Source: Chitinophaga sp. Cy-1792
GTDB taxonomy: Bacteria > Bacteroidota > Bacteroidia > Chitinophagales > Chitinophagaceae
DNA: 64,000 nt
Assembly (NCBI RefSeq): GCF_011752935.1
Contig: NZ_VWWO01000001.1
Coordinates: forward strand, 3,286,001 to 3,350,000
Direction: 5' to 3'
This document shows, in pieces, positions 48,301 to 55,017 of this stretch; the first letter of the stretch is position 1; each line of letters begins with the position of its first letter. The translations under genes were made by a program, and so were the position numbers. A model generated the notes under the pieces. It ran no database searches, was not told the DNA's origin, and saw only the letters and a program-made list of their open reading frames with translations.

Positions 48301-49177
48301 GATAAGTATTACCGGTAACACTGCCACCATTGGTGCTGCCGGTACAGTCATTATTACTGCGAGTCAGTCTGGTGATAATAATTACGAGGCGGCTGATCCG
48401 GTTTCCCAGACAGTGGAGGTTACTGCTTATCCTGTTCCGGACCTCACACCTGATGGCGCCATCAATTTCTGTGATCAAAGCAGTGTAACACTTAAAGGCA
48501 CCGCTGCGTCTCCATCTGTTGTTCCTACCTGGGTCTGGATGAAAGACGGTGTAAGAATTCCAGGAGCGACGTCATCTGCCTATAAAGTCACTACAGCTGG
48601 TGCTTACCAGGTAATAGCGAATTATAAGGGTCAGGAAAAAATATCCGGAGCGATTACAATTACCGTATATCCATTACCGGTAGTTACCATACAGGCATCC
48701 GGCCCTACTACTATCAGCAAGGGAGAAACGATTACGCTGTCATCTTCCGGAGGCGGTACCTATGCATGGGAACCGGCAACAGGACTCAGTAATGTAAATG
48801 GAGCGGTTACAAATGCACGCCCCGCACAAACTACAACGTACAAAGTGGTAGTTACCAGCGATCAGGGATGTATGGCAGATGCAGCCATTACGATTAATGT
48901 TAAGGAAGATTACAAACTGGAATCTACCAACATACTTACACCTAATGGCGATGGCCATAACGATTTCTGGGTAGTGAAAAATATTGATATGTACCCTGAT
49001 AACGAGGTGAAAGTATTTGACAGGGCTGGAAGACTGGTATTCCGTCAACGAAATTATTCCAATACCTGGAATGGTACGGTTAATGGTAGTCCGCTGGCAG
49101 AAGGCACTTATTACTATATCATTGATATGGGAGCCGGTAAACCACAGTTTAAAGGCTTCATCACCATTGTCCGGTAG
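42365..49177 (+). CDS. Giant T9SS-exported adhesin with 17 MBG-type modules
   Basis: The 2270-residue protein has a signal peptide (about 1-24, VFVAKAQ), a lamin-tail-like N-terminal domain (about 26-260) and a right-handed parallel beta-helix (about 290-620) with polymorphic-repeat features. Seventeen tandem beta modules (623-2021) of two alternating kinds follow, then two immunoglobulin/PKD-like domains (about 2022-2175) and a gliding-motility-associated C-terminal domain (about 2180-2270; LTPNGDGHNDFW, VKVFDRAGRLVF, WNGTVNGSPLAEGTYYYII). The last domain is a B-type T9SS signal, so the protein should be exported to the surface. The modules carry the TYGD and NY...F signatures of MBG domains. 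It probably serves as a long adhesive stalk. No enzyme motif was seen. Confidence 0.9.
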   Translation: MKFILQRSLITILILCSVFVAKAQIGAGDLLFTGINTYDDNTDGKTQNDVFSFVMLKSCPPNTVIYFTDLGYTAGAFQSLLCGTGMGSQTDGVIQWTSPGTRLAPGTQVVISCKYNPAANIGSATGLYATNKTAGLTNPSLKTYVSLGLVGDQLFAYTNNNAGNPASYSTILAGLNVNRKLWDAANNISSCELTSSRSEMPIESGPLKFPSAFAVNAKYNCATLVGTSSSLRKLLQDTTNWYKNNTYSTTFPDTFNLVKTAPCNLVVVNPDANGVVRVDGSTTNPGDGTSWQEPVKELRDALLVAADPANNIKQIWVAKGTYLPSGTGDASKSFVIPANVSVYGGFQPGGAGEASPAARTAPAANMAVLSGDLDNNDNNKSNGITLTGSDIVGANSTTVVVFGNPSTGIKLDYIVITGGNNSTGLGAGFVSGVTASIVGADFTNVQIVGNRAINAPGIYLPYANGSNITFTNVLVAGNTCITPGNYAIRSGNNYLTFRQTTIAGNTGGLNMVGGNGSLSVYNSIIAKNTNNDLTQSIGTITYVNSMIGGSFYTSASTTDATAAGVTFKSPATGDYSLDVTSKVINRGNNSVVGGMTLDLAGKPRISNVTVDPGAYEYQAVAPTLTFPAITNTITYGDANVTLAPGPSTNSDGVITITSANPAIASVTNNLLTAKGAGGPVTLTATVSATNAFLAASTTTTVSVARKSIDLKPDDVTRMYGQPNPAGTYAYSGFVSPDDATVFTGTPVITFGASQTDRPGTYDINIDAAAVTSANYTIVPQKGTLTIIPATQNINVPTGVTKTYGDAPFDPGAVATSGLAITYEIISGAATANGNTITLTGAGTVNVRATQSGNEYYPAATPVTFVIQVAQATAIVTAKDTSVTYGSTTPAFIYQITNLVAPGDITGITGTPVLTTDAPANAPAGSYTVDITAGTLSSANYIFSLKPGTYTVTKANQTISLTTIPDKIYGDAPFDLQATVTSGLPLTYTVAGGPISITGNLVTIQGAGSASVTVNQAGNNNYNPVTYTQSFQINAAELTVVAEDKSSAYGETIVPLTYHYNGLVYNESPAVLGGIPALATTATSASDAGNYPIVVNIGALNNSNYNIHAQTGSYTIGTTTQTITFNKPADVTYGDAPFTLTGTSSSGLPVVYTIVSGPATIANDVLTITGAGDVLISAGQPGNNNYQAATAVTQTLTIRKAVLNVTADDKTRAYHETEPTFTYAISGYKYSDDETIVTGVANLTTTADLLSAPGTYDINVATGSLSAANYTFNLVKGALHIVKATQSINFPAIGDKTYGDPAFTPAINASSSLPVILSATGPVTVNNNVLSITGTGTVTVTATQAGDANYLPAVTTQTFDIKKATLRVIADDKQKNYMEPVEALTYHFDGFVYNETAAVVSGAAVGSTSVNISSPLGTYPIYMAQQSLAAANYDFEMVPGSYTVGKGNQVITFTQPADMTYGATPFQLAPTSNSSLPVAYRILSGPATLSGNVISLTGAGDVTIEAYQDGNSSWNAATPVTRTFNVAKATVDIFVGNYYRTYLQGDPTFTFFISGLVNNDQPTVISGAPVITPASTHTSDVGVYDVNVGIGTLQAANYNFNLVHGTLTISQSNQGINFAPLNNRTYGDPALVLTTPTSSGLPVSYSVSGPATVNGNTITLTGTGTVTVTATQEGDRNWLAATPRQQSFTVLPAVLTVVADDKQKIYQLLNPVFTYKIKGFVYNDDAAVVRGTPILSTIADNNSVVGTYPIDVALNTLAADNYTFVTVAGTLTVVPNAQTISFQQPADKTYGDAPFALVANSSSTLPVSFRIVSGPATVTGNMVTITGAGPVVVVAEQAGNANFDPATAVQATIKVQKAPVTVTAHNAEKTYDGQPYTGGNGADYTGLVNNDQENVLGTLSYTGNSQQAVDAGTYTITPAVPGNNNYTVTYIAAQLTIRKAKQTITFNPVTGKNEGDPAFAIPASASSGLPVTYVSNNNTVISITGNTATIGAAGTVIITASQSGDNNYEAADPVSQTVEVTAYPVPDLTPDGAINFCDQSSVTLKGTAASPSVVPTWVWMKDGVRIPGATSSAYKVTTAGAYQVIANYKGQEKISGAITITVYPLPVVTIQASGPTTISKGETITLSSSGGGTYAWEPATGLSNVNGAVTNARPAQTTTYKVVVTSDQGCMADAAITINVKEDYKLESTNILTPNGDGHNDFWVVKNIDMYPDNEVKVFDRAGRLVFRQRNYSNTWNGTVNGSPLAEGTYYYIIDMGAGKPQFKGFITIVR
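44231..48427 (+). repeat. Tandem array of alternating MBG-type modules within the adhesin gene
   Basis: Nine A modules (TYGD..F..SGLPV.Y...GPAT..GN..TITGAG..TV.A.Q.GN.NY) alternate with eight B modules (ADDK...Y....P.TY...G.V..D), each about 82 codons. The last B module is of the related YDGQ type. A4-B4-A5-B5 and A6-B6-A7-B7 resemble each other pairwise, giving a longer period of about 984 bases. Examples of matching starts: A5 46214 and A7 47198; B4 45962 and B6 46946. A 25-base identical stretch occurs at 46370 and 47354. Confidence 0.9.
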
Positions 49178-49190
49178 CCGGACAGGGATA

Positions 49191-49239
49191 ATAAAGTAAA
49201 AGGCGGTGTCTACATTGTAGACACCGCCTTTTACTTTAT
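49191..49239. terminator. Very strong bidirectional terminator
   Basis: Perfect 23-base arms around an ATT loop, with AAAGTAAAAGG on one side and CCTTTTACTTT on the other. It separates the adhesin gene from the convergent metallophosphatase gene. Confidence 0.9.
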
Positions 49240-49254
49240 ATAAATTATTAAAGA

Positions 49255-50094
49255 TTATGCTTTCAAAACAGCAGGCATTATTTGCATGAGTTGCTGCGAT
49301 TCATTGAAACTAAATGCCAGTTCGCCTTTCACTGTAGCGTTGGTACTGCAGGTATGGCCTATTAATACTTCCTTGCCAGCAGCGTTGCGTAAAGAGCGTA
49401 GGTAGCTGTTATTGTTATGTTGATGTCCGCCTGCAATGAAGTCGATATCTGTTGATTCATGTACCAGGGCATAATTGGAAACTTTACCAGGCGTGGTGTC
49501 ATATCCTAAATGGGATAAACAGATCACCAGCTGACATCCTTGTTTGCGCAGGTGTGCAGCCGCAGCATTGGCCGCTTCAACAGGATCTGTTACTGTTACG
49601 CCGGCTACGCCAGGAAGGGGAGTACCTACGCCTGTAATACCAATTTTAATCAAACCTTTCTGAACAATCAATGCCGGTTTTATCATGGCTGCCAGCTTTG
49701 TATCTTCAAAATGATAATTACAGTTTACCAATGCAAATTTCATGGCAGGAATGAGCGCGGCAAGAGCGGCTGTACCATTGGCCAGTTCCCGGTTGCCGAT
49801 GGTAGCAGCATGGTAACCTGCAGCATTCATCGCATGTATAACCTCCAGGTGAGCATGGTGGTTGGTGCTTCCATCGGTAAAATCACCGGCATCCAGCAAC
49901 AGGTCGCCGGCATCCATGCCCTGAAATACATTGCCATGCATATCGTTGGTATAATGTAACAGTAACCCGCTGCTATCGCCAGCCAGGCGTATTGTAGCCA
50001 TATTATTGGCTGCCAGCGTATGAAGGGGGGATTTTAATAAAAGCAGTCCCGCTGCAAGAGAGGAATTTCGGAGAAAACTACGTCGTGTGTTCAT
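49255..50094 (-). CDS. Tat-exported metallophosphatase (5'-nucleotidase-like) with altered NHE motif
   Basis: The start is the ATG at 50094, which yields a twin-arginine-type signal (MNTRRSFLRNSSLAAGLLLL), 279 residues in all. The calcineurin-like fold shows metal motifs YTNDMHGN, LLDAGDF, ICLSHLGYD and AGGHQHNNN. The motif that normally reads GNHE is GNRE here (Arg102), so the catalytic histidine of UshA/YchR-type nucleotidases is missing. The C-terminal nucleotide-binding domain of UshA is also absent. It may be a weak or different phosphoesterase. Periplasmic. Confidence 0.82.
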   Translation of the reverse strand: MNTRRSFLRNSSLAAGLLLLKSPLHTLAANNMATIRLAGDSSGLLLHYTNDMHGNVFQGMDAGDLLLDAGDFTDGSTNHHAHLEVIHAMNAAGYHAATIGNRELANGTAALAALIPAMKFALVNCNYHFEDTKLAAMIKPALIVQKGLIKIGITGVGTPLPGVAGVTVTDPVEAANAAAAHLRKQGCQLVICLSHLGYDTTPGKVSNYALVHESTDIDFIAGGHQHNNNSYLRSLRNAAGKEVLIGHTCSTNATVKGELAFSFNESQQLMQIMPAVLKA

Positions 50095-50202
50095 AAGGTA
50101 TTGGAATACTAGATAAAGATACAAGGTAAATATCGTCTGTCAAAGAGAAATCATGATTGAGTCTGCTATCTTTATAGTTACCGGAATCATAAACAACATA
50201 CA

Positions 50203-50742
50203 ATGCTTAGCGGCCAATTTATTAAAATACCTGGTGGTACCAAAAAAGAGCTGGAATACGAAGAAATAAATCAACTTAAAAAAGATATCCTCTGGATCTT
50301 TGATGAAAACGGGGCAGACCTTCACCATGCTTTTGTTCCGGGACATTCATTTACAATCCCGTATTGGCAGTATATGACATTGCATAAGGATGTGGATTGG
50401 GTAGATGAAGAAGTGAAATTTTCTATAGCTGGCGCCATGATTGTAACCTTATGTATGGTGGTCGAATATATTGATATCGTCGGCGGCGATCAATCCATTT
50501 TCAGCACTACACCATTAGCTGAGGTACTTGATTATACCAGGAATTTTGAGCCGGCAGATGAGAACCTGCATTTTCTGAAAAATCTATTGATAGCCGGCCT
50601 GACCATTGCTACCGGAATTACAAAAGAAGATCTGTGGAAGAATGAACCGCTGGAAGGCCTGGAAATAGACGCATTTTATGAGAAACTAAGGCAGGTCAGG
50701 GAAAGATTTATATTACCTTACTATCAATCAAAATTAACATAA
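50203..50742 (+). CDS. Unknown cytosolic protein
   Basis: The 179-residue product has no signal peptide or clear membrane anchor. It has one moderately hydrophobic helix (about 77-95, GAMIVTLCMVVEYIDIV) in an otherwise acidic, helical sequence. The start LSGQFIKIPGGTKKELEYEE and the PYWQYMTLHKDVDWVDEE block are distinctive, but I do not recognise the family. The gene is monocistronic, with a hairpin overlapping its stop, and convergent with queH. Confidence 0.7.
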   Translation: MLSGQFIKIPGGTKKELEYEEINQLKKDILWIFDENGADLHHAFVPGHSFTIPYWQYMTLHKDVDWVDEEVKFSIAGAMIVTLCMVVEYIDIVGGDQSIFSTTPLAEVLDYTRNFEPADENLHFLKNLLIAGLTIATGITKEDLWKNEPLEGLEIDAFYEKLRQVRERFILPYYQSKLT

Positions 50743-50773
50743 AGGCCTTCCCGCAATATGCCTGAAGGCCTTT
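50741..50773. terminator. Terminator overlapping the stop codon
   Basis: Ten-base arms (aaaggccttc/gaaggccttt) around a 13-base loop. The left arm begins within the TAA stop of the gene ending at 50742. It lies between convergent genes and can serve both. Confidence 0.7.
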
Positions 50774-50793
50774 ATGCTCATCGGGACTAAAAA

Positions 50794-51462
50794 TTATACT
50801 GACTTATCATCAGCATCCTTTCCATAATATTTTTCTCCCAGTTTAATCTTCTCTCTGCCGTTTTGTGTACGCCATTTGTTGGTATCTCTCAGCGAATACG
50901 CACATCCACAATACTCCTGCATGTAAAATTCTTCTTCTTTGCTGATGTCCAGCATACGCTTTGAACCACCTTTCTTACGCCAGTTATAGGTCCAGTAGGT
51001 AAGGCCTTCATAATGGCCAGCCGCTCTGAGGCCGCAATCATTGATCTGGTCCATATTCTTCCACCGGGAAATTCCCAAAGAACTGCAGATAGTATCAAAA
51101 CCATGCTCAGCTGCATACAAAGCCGTACGCTCAAAACGCATGTCGAAGCACATGGTACAACGTATGCCTCGCTCTGGTGCTGCCTCCATGCCCTTCGCCC
51201 GCTCAAACCAGTTATCTACATCATAATCCGCATCAATAAAAGGGATCCCATGCTTTTCAGCAAAACGGATGTTTTCATCTTTGCGGATATCGTATTCTTT
51301 CCTGGGATGAATATTCGGATTATAAAAGTAAATGGTGAACTCGATCCCGGAGGCTATAATGGCCTCCATGACTTCACCGGAACAGGGCGCACAGCAGGAG
51401 TGTAGCAGCAGCTTCTTCCCATTGTTGGGTAATTCCAGTTTCTCTCTGATAAATACACTCAT
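50794..51462 (-). CDS. queH: Epoxyqueuosine reductase QueH
   Basis: The 222-residue cytosolic enzyme has the QueH (DUF208) cysteine pattern: [11 protein letters not shown] (Cys23, Cys24, Cys27), [10 protein letters not shown], and EYCGCAYS near the end. These bind an iron-sulphur cluster and an additional metal centre. Other family blocks are [16 protein letters not shown] and [15 protein letters not shown]. It catalyses the last step of queuosine synthesis in tRNA, as an alternative to the cobalamin-dependent QueG. The gene lies 211 bases after metE on the same strand. Confidence 0.95.
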   Translation of the reverse strand: MSVFIREKLELPNNGKKLLLHSCCAPCSGEVMEAIIASGIEFTIYFYNPNIHPRKEYDIRKDENIRFAEKHGIPFIDADYDVDNWFERAKGMEAAPERGIRCTMCFDMRFERTALYAAEHGFDTICSSLGISRWKNMDQINDCGLRAAGHYEGLTYWTYNWRKKGGSKRMLDISKEEEFYMQEYCGCAYSLRDTNKWRTQNGREKIKLGEKYYGKDADDKSV

Positions 51463-51597
51463 ATCTTAACTATTTGTAACGGTAAGCATTTCTTTTCTTA
51501 TACCTATCTCAGACAACATACCTGCTATGCTGTTTATCATATGAATAGAGGCTTCAATCTCGGCCTTGATGTTGGCTAAATGCGCGATATGTGATGA

Positions 51598-51639
51598 AGC
51601 AACACCAGGCAAAAGTTGAAAGCTGTACCTGGTGTTGCT
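51598..51639 (-). terminator. Hairpin downstream of metE
   Basis: Perfect 12-base arms (agcaacaccagg/cctggtgttgct) with an 18-base loop lie 35 bases after the metE stop. No T-run follows on the minus strand, so it is a weak terminator or an mRNA 3'-end stabiliser. It falls inside a doubtful 66-codon frame between metE and queH. Confidence 0.45.
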
Positions 51640-51673
51640 GTATGATGGTGGTGGAGAGATGTCCACCGGTTAT

Positions 51674-53980
51674 TTAGACAAGGCTTTCGGTGCTGATATG
51701 CTCACGTGCCTGCTGTGCTGCCGCCACCATGTTGATCAGGGCAGATTTGGTTTCAGGCCATTTACGTGTTTTCAGACCGCAATCAGGGTTTACCCAGAGG
51801 TTGCGTGCCGGCAGCAGGTCAGCTGCTTTTGCCAGCAGGGCCGCCATTTCTTCTGTGGTTGGTACACGAGGGGAGTGGATATCGTATACACCTGGTCCGA
51901 TCTCGTTCGGATATTCGAAGTGCGCAAATGCCTGTAGCAGCTCCATCTGTGAACGGCTGGTTTCTATGGTGATCACATCCGCATCCATCGCAGCGATATG
52001 TTCGATGATATCGTTAAACTCACTGTAGCACATGTGTGTATGGATCTGTGTTTTATCTTCCACACCACTTGCTGCAATACGGAACGCACTCACTGCCCAG
52101 TCGAGGTAATGCGGACGTTTTGCTTTGCGCAGTGGCAAACCTTCACGGATCGCGGCTTCATCGATCTGAATAATACCGATGCCGGCTTTTTCCAATGCTA
52201 CCACTTCGTCGCGGATACCCAGTGCAATCTGTTTGGTAGTAATCTCACGAGGCTGGTCGTCACGTACAAAAGACCATTGCAGAATAGTAACCGGACCTGT
52301 CAGCATACCTTTCATCGGTCTGTCTGTTTGTGCAGCAGCGAAAGTGCTCCAGCGTACGGTCATGTCATTCGGGCGACTAACATCACCAAAGATAACCGGA
52401 GGTTTCACGCAACGGCTGCCGTAGCTCTGTACCCAGCCATTTTTGGTAAACAGGAAGCCATCCAGTTGCTCACCGAAGTATTCCACCATGTCGTTACGCT
52501 CAAACTCACCATGTACCAGTACATCCAGGCCAATTTCTTCCTGCCAGCGAATGGTATCGATTGTTGCCTGTTCGATGGCTTTTTCATACTGTTCGGTGGT
52601 TAAGTCACCTTTTTTGTATTTCGCACGTAACTGACGTATATCGTCTGTTTGCGGGAAGGAACCGATAGTAGTGGTTGGGAAGGCAGGTAATTTAAAGCGC
52701 TGATGGTGCAGTTGCTGACGAACAGGGAATGCGCTTTTACGGGTGGCATCATTCGCTGTGATAGCTGCCACACGGTCTTTCACCGCCTGTTTGTGAACTT
52801 TTCCTGATGTGCGTCTGCTCTCAATGGCTTTCTTGTTGGCATCCAGCAAAGCGGTGTTGCCTTCAACGATCTGTTTTAATTCGCTTACTTCTGTCAGCTT
52901 CTGTTTAGCAAATGCCATCCAGTTTTTGATCTCAGGATCAAGGGCTGTTTCGAAAGCCAGGTCAATAGGACTGTGCAGCAGGGAGCAGGAAGGAGCGATG
53001 ATAACGTTTTCAGCGCCCAGTTTTGCAACCGCTTTGCTGATCAGCGCCAAAGATTTTTCGTAATCGTTTTTCCAGACGTTACGGCCATCGATTACACCAA
53101 CAGAGAGTTGCAGTCCTTTAGGAATGAATGCAAGCACTTCATCCAGTTGCTCCGGCGCACGTACCAGGTCAACGTGCAGTGCGTTTACTGGCAGGTTTAC
53201 AGCCAGTTCAGTATTGTCCAGCAGCGCATCAAAGTAGGTAGCTACCAGTATTTTGATACCACTTACCTGCTTGGCGATTTCGCTGTAGGCGTATTCAAAT
53301 GCTTCTTTTTCTTTTTTAGAGAGATCAAGCACGAGACATGGTTCGTCCAGCTGGATCCATTCAGCACCCTGTGCTTTCAGTTTGTTGATGATTTCAACGT
53401 ATACCGGTACCAGTTTTTTGATGAGGTCTGCACGCTCAAAACCTTTCTCTTTTTCCTTACCCAGCAGCAGATAGCTTACAGGCCCTATCAATACTGGTTT
53501 TGCCTTTTTGCCCACTTGTTGCTGAGCCGCCTCAAATTCGTTGAAGATATTGTTGTTGTTAACACGGAATTCCTGGTTGGCCCTGAACTCTGGAACAATA
53601 TAGTGATAGTTGGTATCCAGCCATTTGGTCATCTCCATCGCAGTGATGTCGAGGCCATCTTTCTGGTAACCTCTTGCCATAGCAAAATAGGCGTCAATTT
53701 CGTGGTTTGCTTTTACCTGAGAGAGAACAGGGGCGTAGCGCTCAGGGATAACACCCAGTAATACACTGGTATCCAGTACCTGGTCATAGTAACTGAAATC
53801 ATTGCATGGGATCAGGTCTATGCCTGCATCCAGCTGTGTTTTCCAGTTTTCTACCTTGATCTGGCGGGCAACTTCCTGTAACTCGTTGAGAGTTATCTTG
53901 CCTGCCCAGTACTGCTCGTTAGCTTTTTTAAGCTGTCTTTGGCCACCAATGCGCGGGTAGCCCAGGTTTTGCGTAAGCAT
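51674..53980 (-). CDS. metE: Cobalamin-independent methionine synthase MetE
   Basis: The 768-residue enzyme is of usual length. It methylates homocysteine from 5-methyltetrahydropteroyltriglutamate in the last step of methionine synthesis. The N-terminal barrel starts with TQNLGYPRIGGQRQLKKANE. The C-terminal barrel begins at FPTTTIGSFPQTDDIR and has the zinc motifs THMCYSEF and VNPDCGLKTR. Upstream lies a cobalamin riboswitch, so expression should fall when vitamin B12 is available and a B12-dependent enzyme can take over. An Lrp/AsnC regulator gene is divergent from it. Confidence 0.97.
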   Translation of the reverse strand: MLTQNLGYPRIGGQRQLKKANEQYWAGKITLNELQEVARQIKVENWKTQLDAGIDLIPCNDFSYYDQVLDTSVLLGVIPERYAPVLSQVKANHEIDAYFAMARGYQKDGLDITAMEMTKWLDTNYHYIVPEFRANQEFRVNNNNIFNEFEAAQQQVGKKAKPVLIGPVSYLLLGKEKEKGFERADLIKKLVPVYVEIINKLKAQGAEWIQLDEPCLVLDLSKKEKEAFEYAYSEIAKQVSGIKILVATYFDALLDNTELAVNLPVNALHVDLVRAPEQLDEVLAFIPKGLQLSVGVIDGRNVWKNDYEKSLALISKAVAKLGAENVIIAPSCSLLHSPIDLAFETALDPEIKNWMAFAKQKLTEVSELKQIVEGNTALLDANKKAIESRRTSGKVHKQAVKDRVAAITANDATRKSAFPVRQQLHHQRFKLPAFPTTTIGSFPQTDDIRQLRAKYKKGDLTTEQYEKAIEQATIDTIRWQEEIGLDVLVHGEFERNDMVEYFGEQLDGFLFTKNGWVQSYGSRCVKPPVIFGDVSRPNDMTVRWSTFAAAQTDRPMKGMLTGPVTILQWSFVRDDQPREITTKQIALGIRDEVVALEKAGIGIIQIDEAAIREGLPLRKAKRPHYLDWAVSAFRIAASGVEDKTQIHTHMCYSEFNDIIEHIAAMDADVITIETSRSQMELLQAFAHFEYPNEIGPGVYDIHSPRVPTTEEMAALLAKAADLLPARNLWVNPDCGLKTRKWPETKSALINMVAAAQQAREHISTESLV

Positions 53981-54137
53981 TTTCCTAGATAGTTTAGTTA
54001 AAACAATTACAATTGTCTTTACAAACCTTCAATGCTCGCAGGAGGAAGGGACATACAATAGCCACACCACACCTATTCATGTGAGGTTGTCAGCTATCAG
54101 ATCAGACCTTTGCCTTTTACGCGAAAGCATTGTCCTT

Positions 54138-54314
54138 CCAATGCAGGCAGGTCTCCTGGCTTGTAACATTTGCACCGTCCTTCCCATTTCTACGTAGTAG
54201 ATACAGTGGACATATAGTGGTGAAAACTTTTTGCGTTACTTACAGTTGCGCGACAGCCCGTGATTTACACACGGTTCCCTTTTAATGCTGATTTTCATCA
54301 GCAACCCATTCTGG
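54138..54314 (-). ncRNA. Cobalamin riboswitch in the metE leader
   Basis: Read on the minus strand, the leader contains AAAAGGGAACC, GTAAATCACGG, GCGCAACTGTAAG and the B12 box AGCCAGGAGACCTGCC (54146-54161), in the order of the cobalamin aptamer. P1 can form between 54307-54314 and 54138-54143. An imperfect stem-loop at 54059-54096 lies between aptamer and metE without a T-run. This suggests control of translation or an unrecognised platform. Binding of a cobalamin should turn metE off. Confidence 0.93.
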
Positions 54315-54346
54315 TCGATAAGATATGAAAAGAACGATAAACGGGA

Positions 54347-54354
54347 CAAATCTA
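54347..54354 (-). promoter_or_regulatory. -7 element candidate for metE
   Basis: On the minus strand TAGATTTG matches the Bacteroidota -7 consensus TAnnTTTG. It would start transcription near 54340, about 26 bases before the riboswitch. No good -33 TTG is at the usual distance. Confidence 0.45.
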
Positions 54355-54375
54355 AGTATTTAGATGATTTGTTTT

Positions 54376-54421
54376 ATAAAAGATAAAATTATCAGTATAA
54401 AATTCTATTTTTATCTTTTAT
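54376..54421. promoter_or_regulatory. Inverted repeat between metE and the Lrp gene, operator candidate
   Basis: Two perfect 13-base inverted arms, ataaaagataaaa (54376-54388) and its complement (54409-54421), have centres 33 bases apart, about three helical turns. They lie in the AT-rich gap between the two divergent promoters. Lrp/AsnC proteins bind AT-rich dyads as multimers and often control their own gene. Confidence 0.45.
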
Positions 54422-54477
54422 GCAGAATATATTACCTGACATAAGCGCTATTTTCTCTTAAAAAAGAATATTTTTTC

Positions 54478-54939
54478 ATGGACCAATTAGATGATATCGA
54501 CCGGCAACTGCTCAGGCTACTTGGGGAAGATTCTACCATCACGGTTAAAGAACTGGCTGCCAGAGTGAGTCTTTCCACTTCCCCTGTTTTTGAACGTGTC
54601 AAAAAACTGGAAGCAGGTGGCTACATCAAAAAGTATATCGCTGTTATAGATGCAGAGAAGCTGGGCTATGGCCTCATCGTATTTTGTAATATCAAACTCA
54701 AACAGCACGATAAGTCCGTAGGGACACAGTTTGTAACAGATATTATGCGACTGGGAGAAGTGGTGGAATGTTATAATATCTCCGGAGATTACGACTTCCT
54801 GTTAAAAGTATATGCCAGGGATATGAAGCACTACCAGGATTTTGTTTTTAATAAACTGGGGTCTGTGCAGAGTATCGGGAGTACGCACAGCACCTTTGTG
54901 ATGTGCGTCAATAAAGACCAGCAAAATATAGGCATCTGA
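54478..54939 (+). CDS. Lrp/AsnC-family transcriptional regulator
   Basis: The 153-residue protein has the N-terminal winged helix-turn-helix (DDIDRQLLRLLGEDSTITVK, LAARVSLSTSPVFERVKKLE) and the C-terminal RAM ligand-binding domain (about 65-150, VVECYNISGDYDFLLKVYA). Lrp proteins form octamers that respond to amino acids. It is divergent from metE across a 497-base gap that contains a 13-base inverted repeat. Methionine or a branched-chain amino acid could be its ligand, by context only. Confidence 0.93.
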   Translation: MDQLDDIDRQLLRLLGEDSTITVKELAARVSLSTSPVFERVKKLEAGGYIKKYIAVIDAEKLGYGLIVFCNIKLKQHDKSVGTQFVTDIMRLGEVVECYNISGDYDFLLKVYARDMKHYQDFVFNKLGSVQSIGSTHSTFVMCVNKDQQNIGI

Positions 54940-54949
54940 CTAAAATAAA

Positions 54950-54974
54950 AAGGGCATATCAGTGATATGCCCTT
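54950..54974. terminator. Terminator between convergent lrp and prpD genes
   Basis: Perfect 12-base arms (aagggcatatca/tgatatgccctt) flank a single G. An A-rich run precedes it. It lies 10 bases after the lrp-type stop. Confidence 0.7.
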
Positions 54975-55017
54975 CCGGTAATTACGTTGTGCTGATAGCA
55001 GCAACTACAGCAATTAA

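Noticed and set aside
44231..48427. CRISPR-like or satellite array, suggested by regular repetition
   Set aside because: The repeat unit is about 82 codons, is in frame throughout and encodes protein modules. There are no short identical repeats with unique spacers.
51466..51666. 66-codon minus-strand frame between metE and queH
   Set aside because: It contains the metE 3' hairpin and has no family pattern. The C-terminal half (IKAEIEASIHMINSIAGMLSEIG) looks helical and could be a relic, but the evidence is too weak to call a gene.
52973..53761. 262-codon plus-strand frame opposite metE
   Set aside because: It is a complementary shadow of metE and has no recognisable domain.
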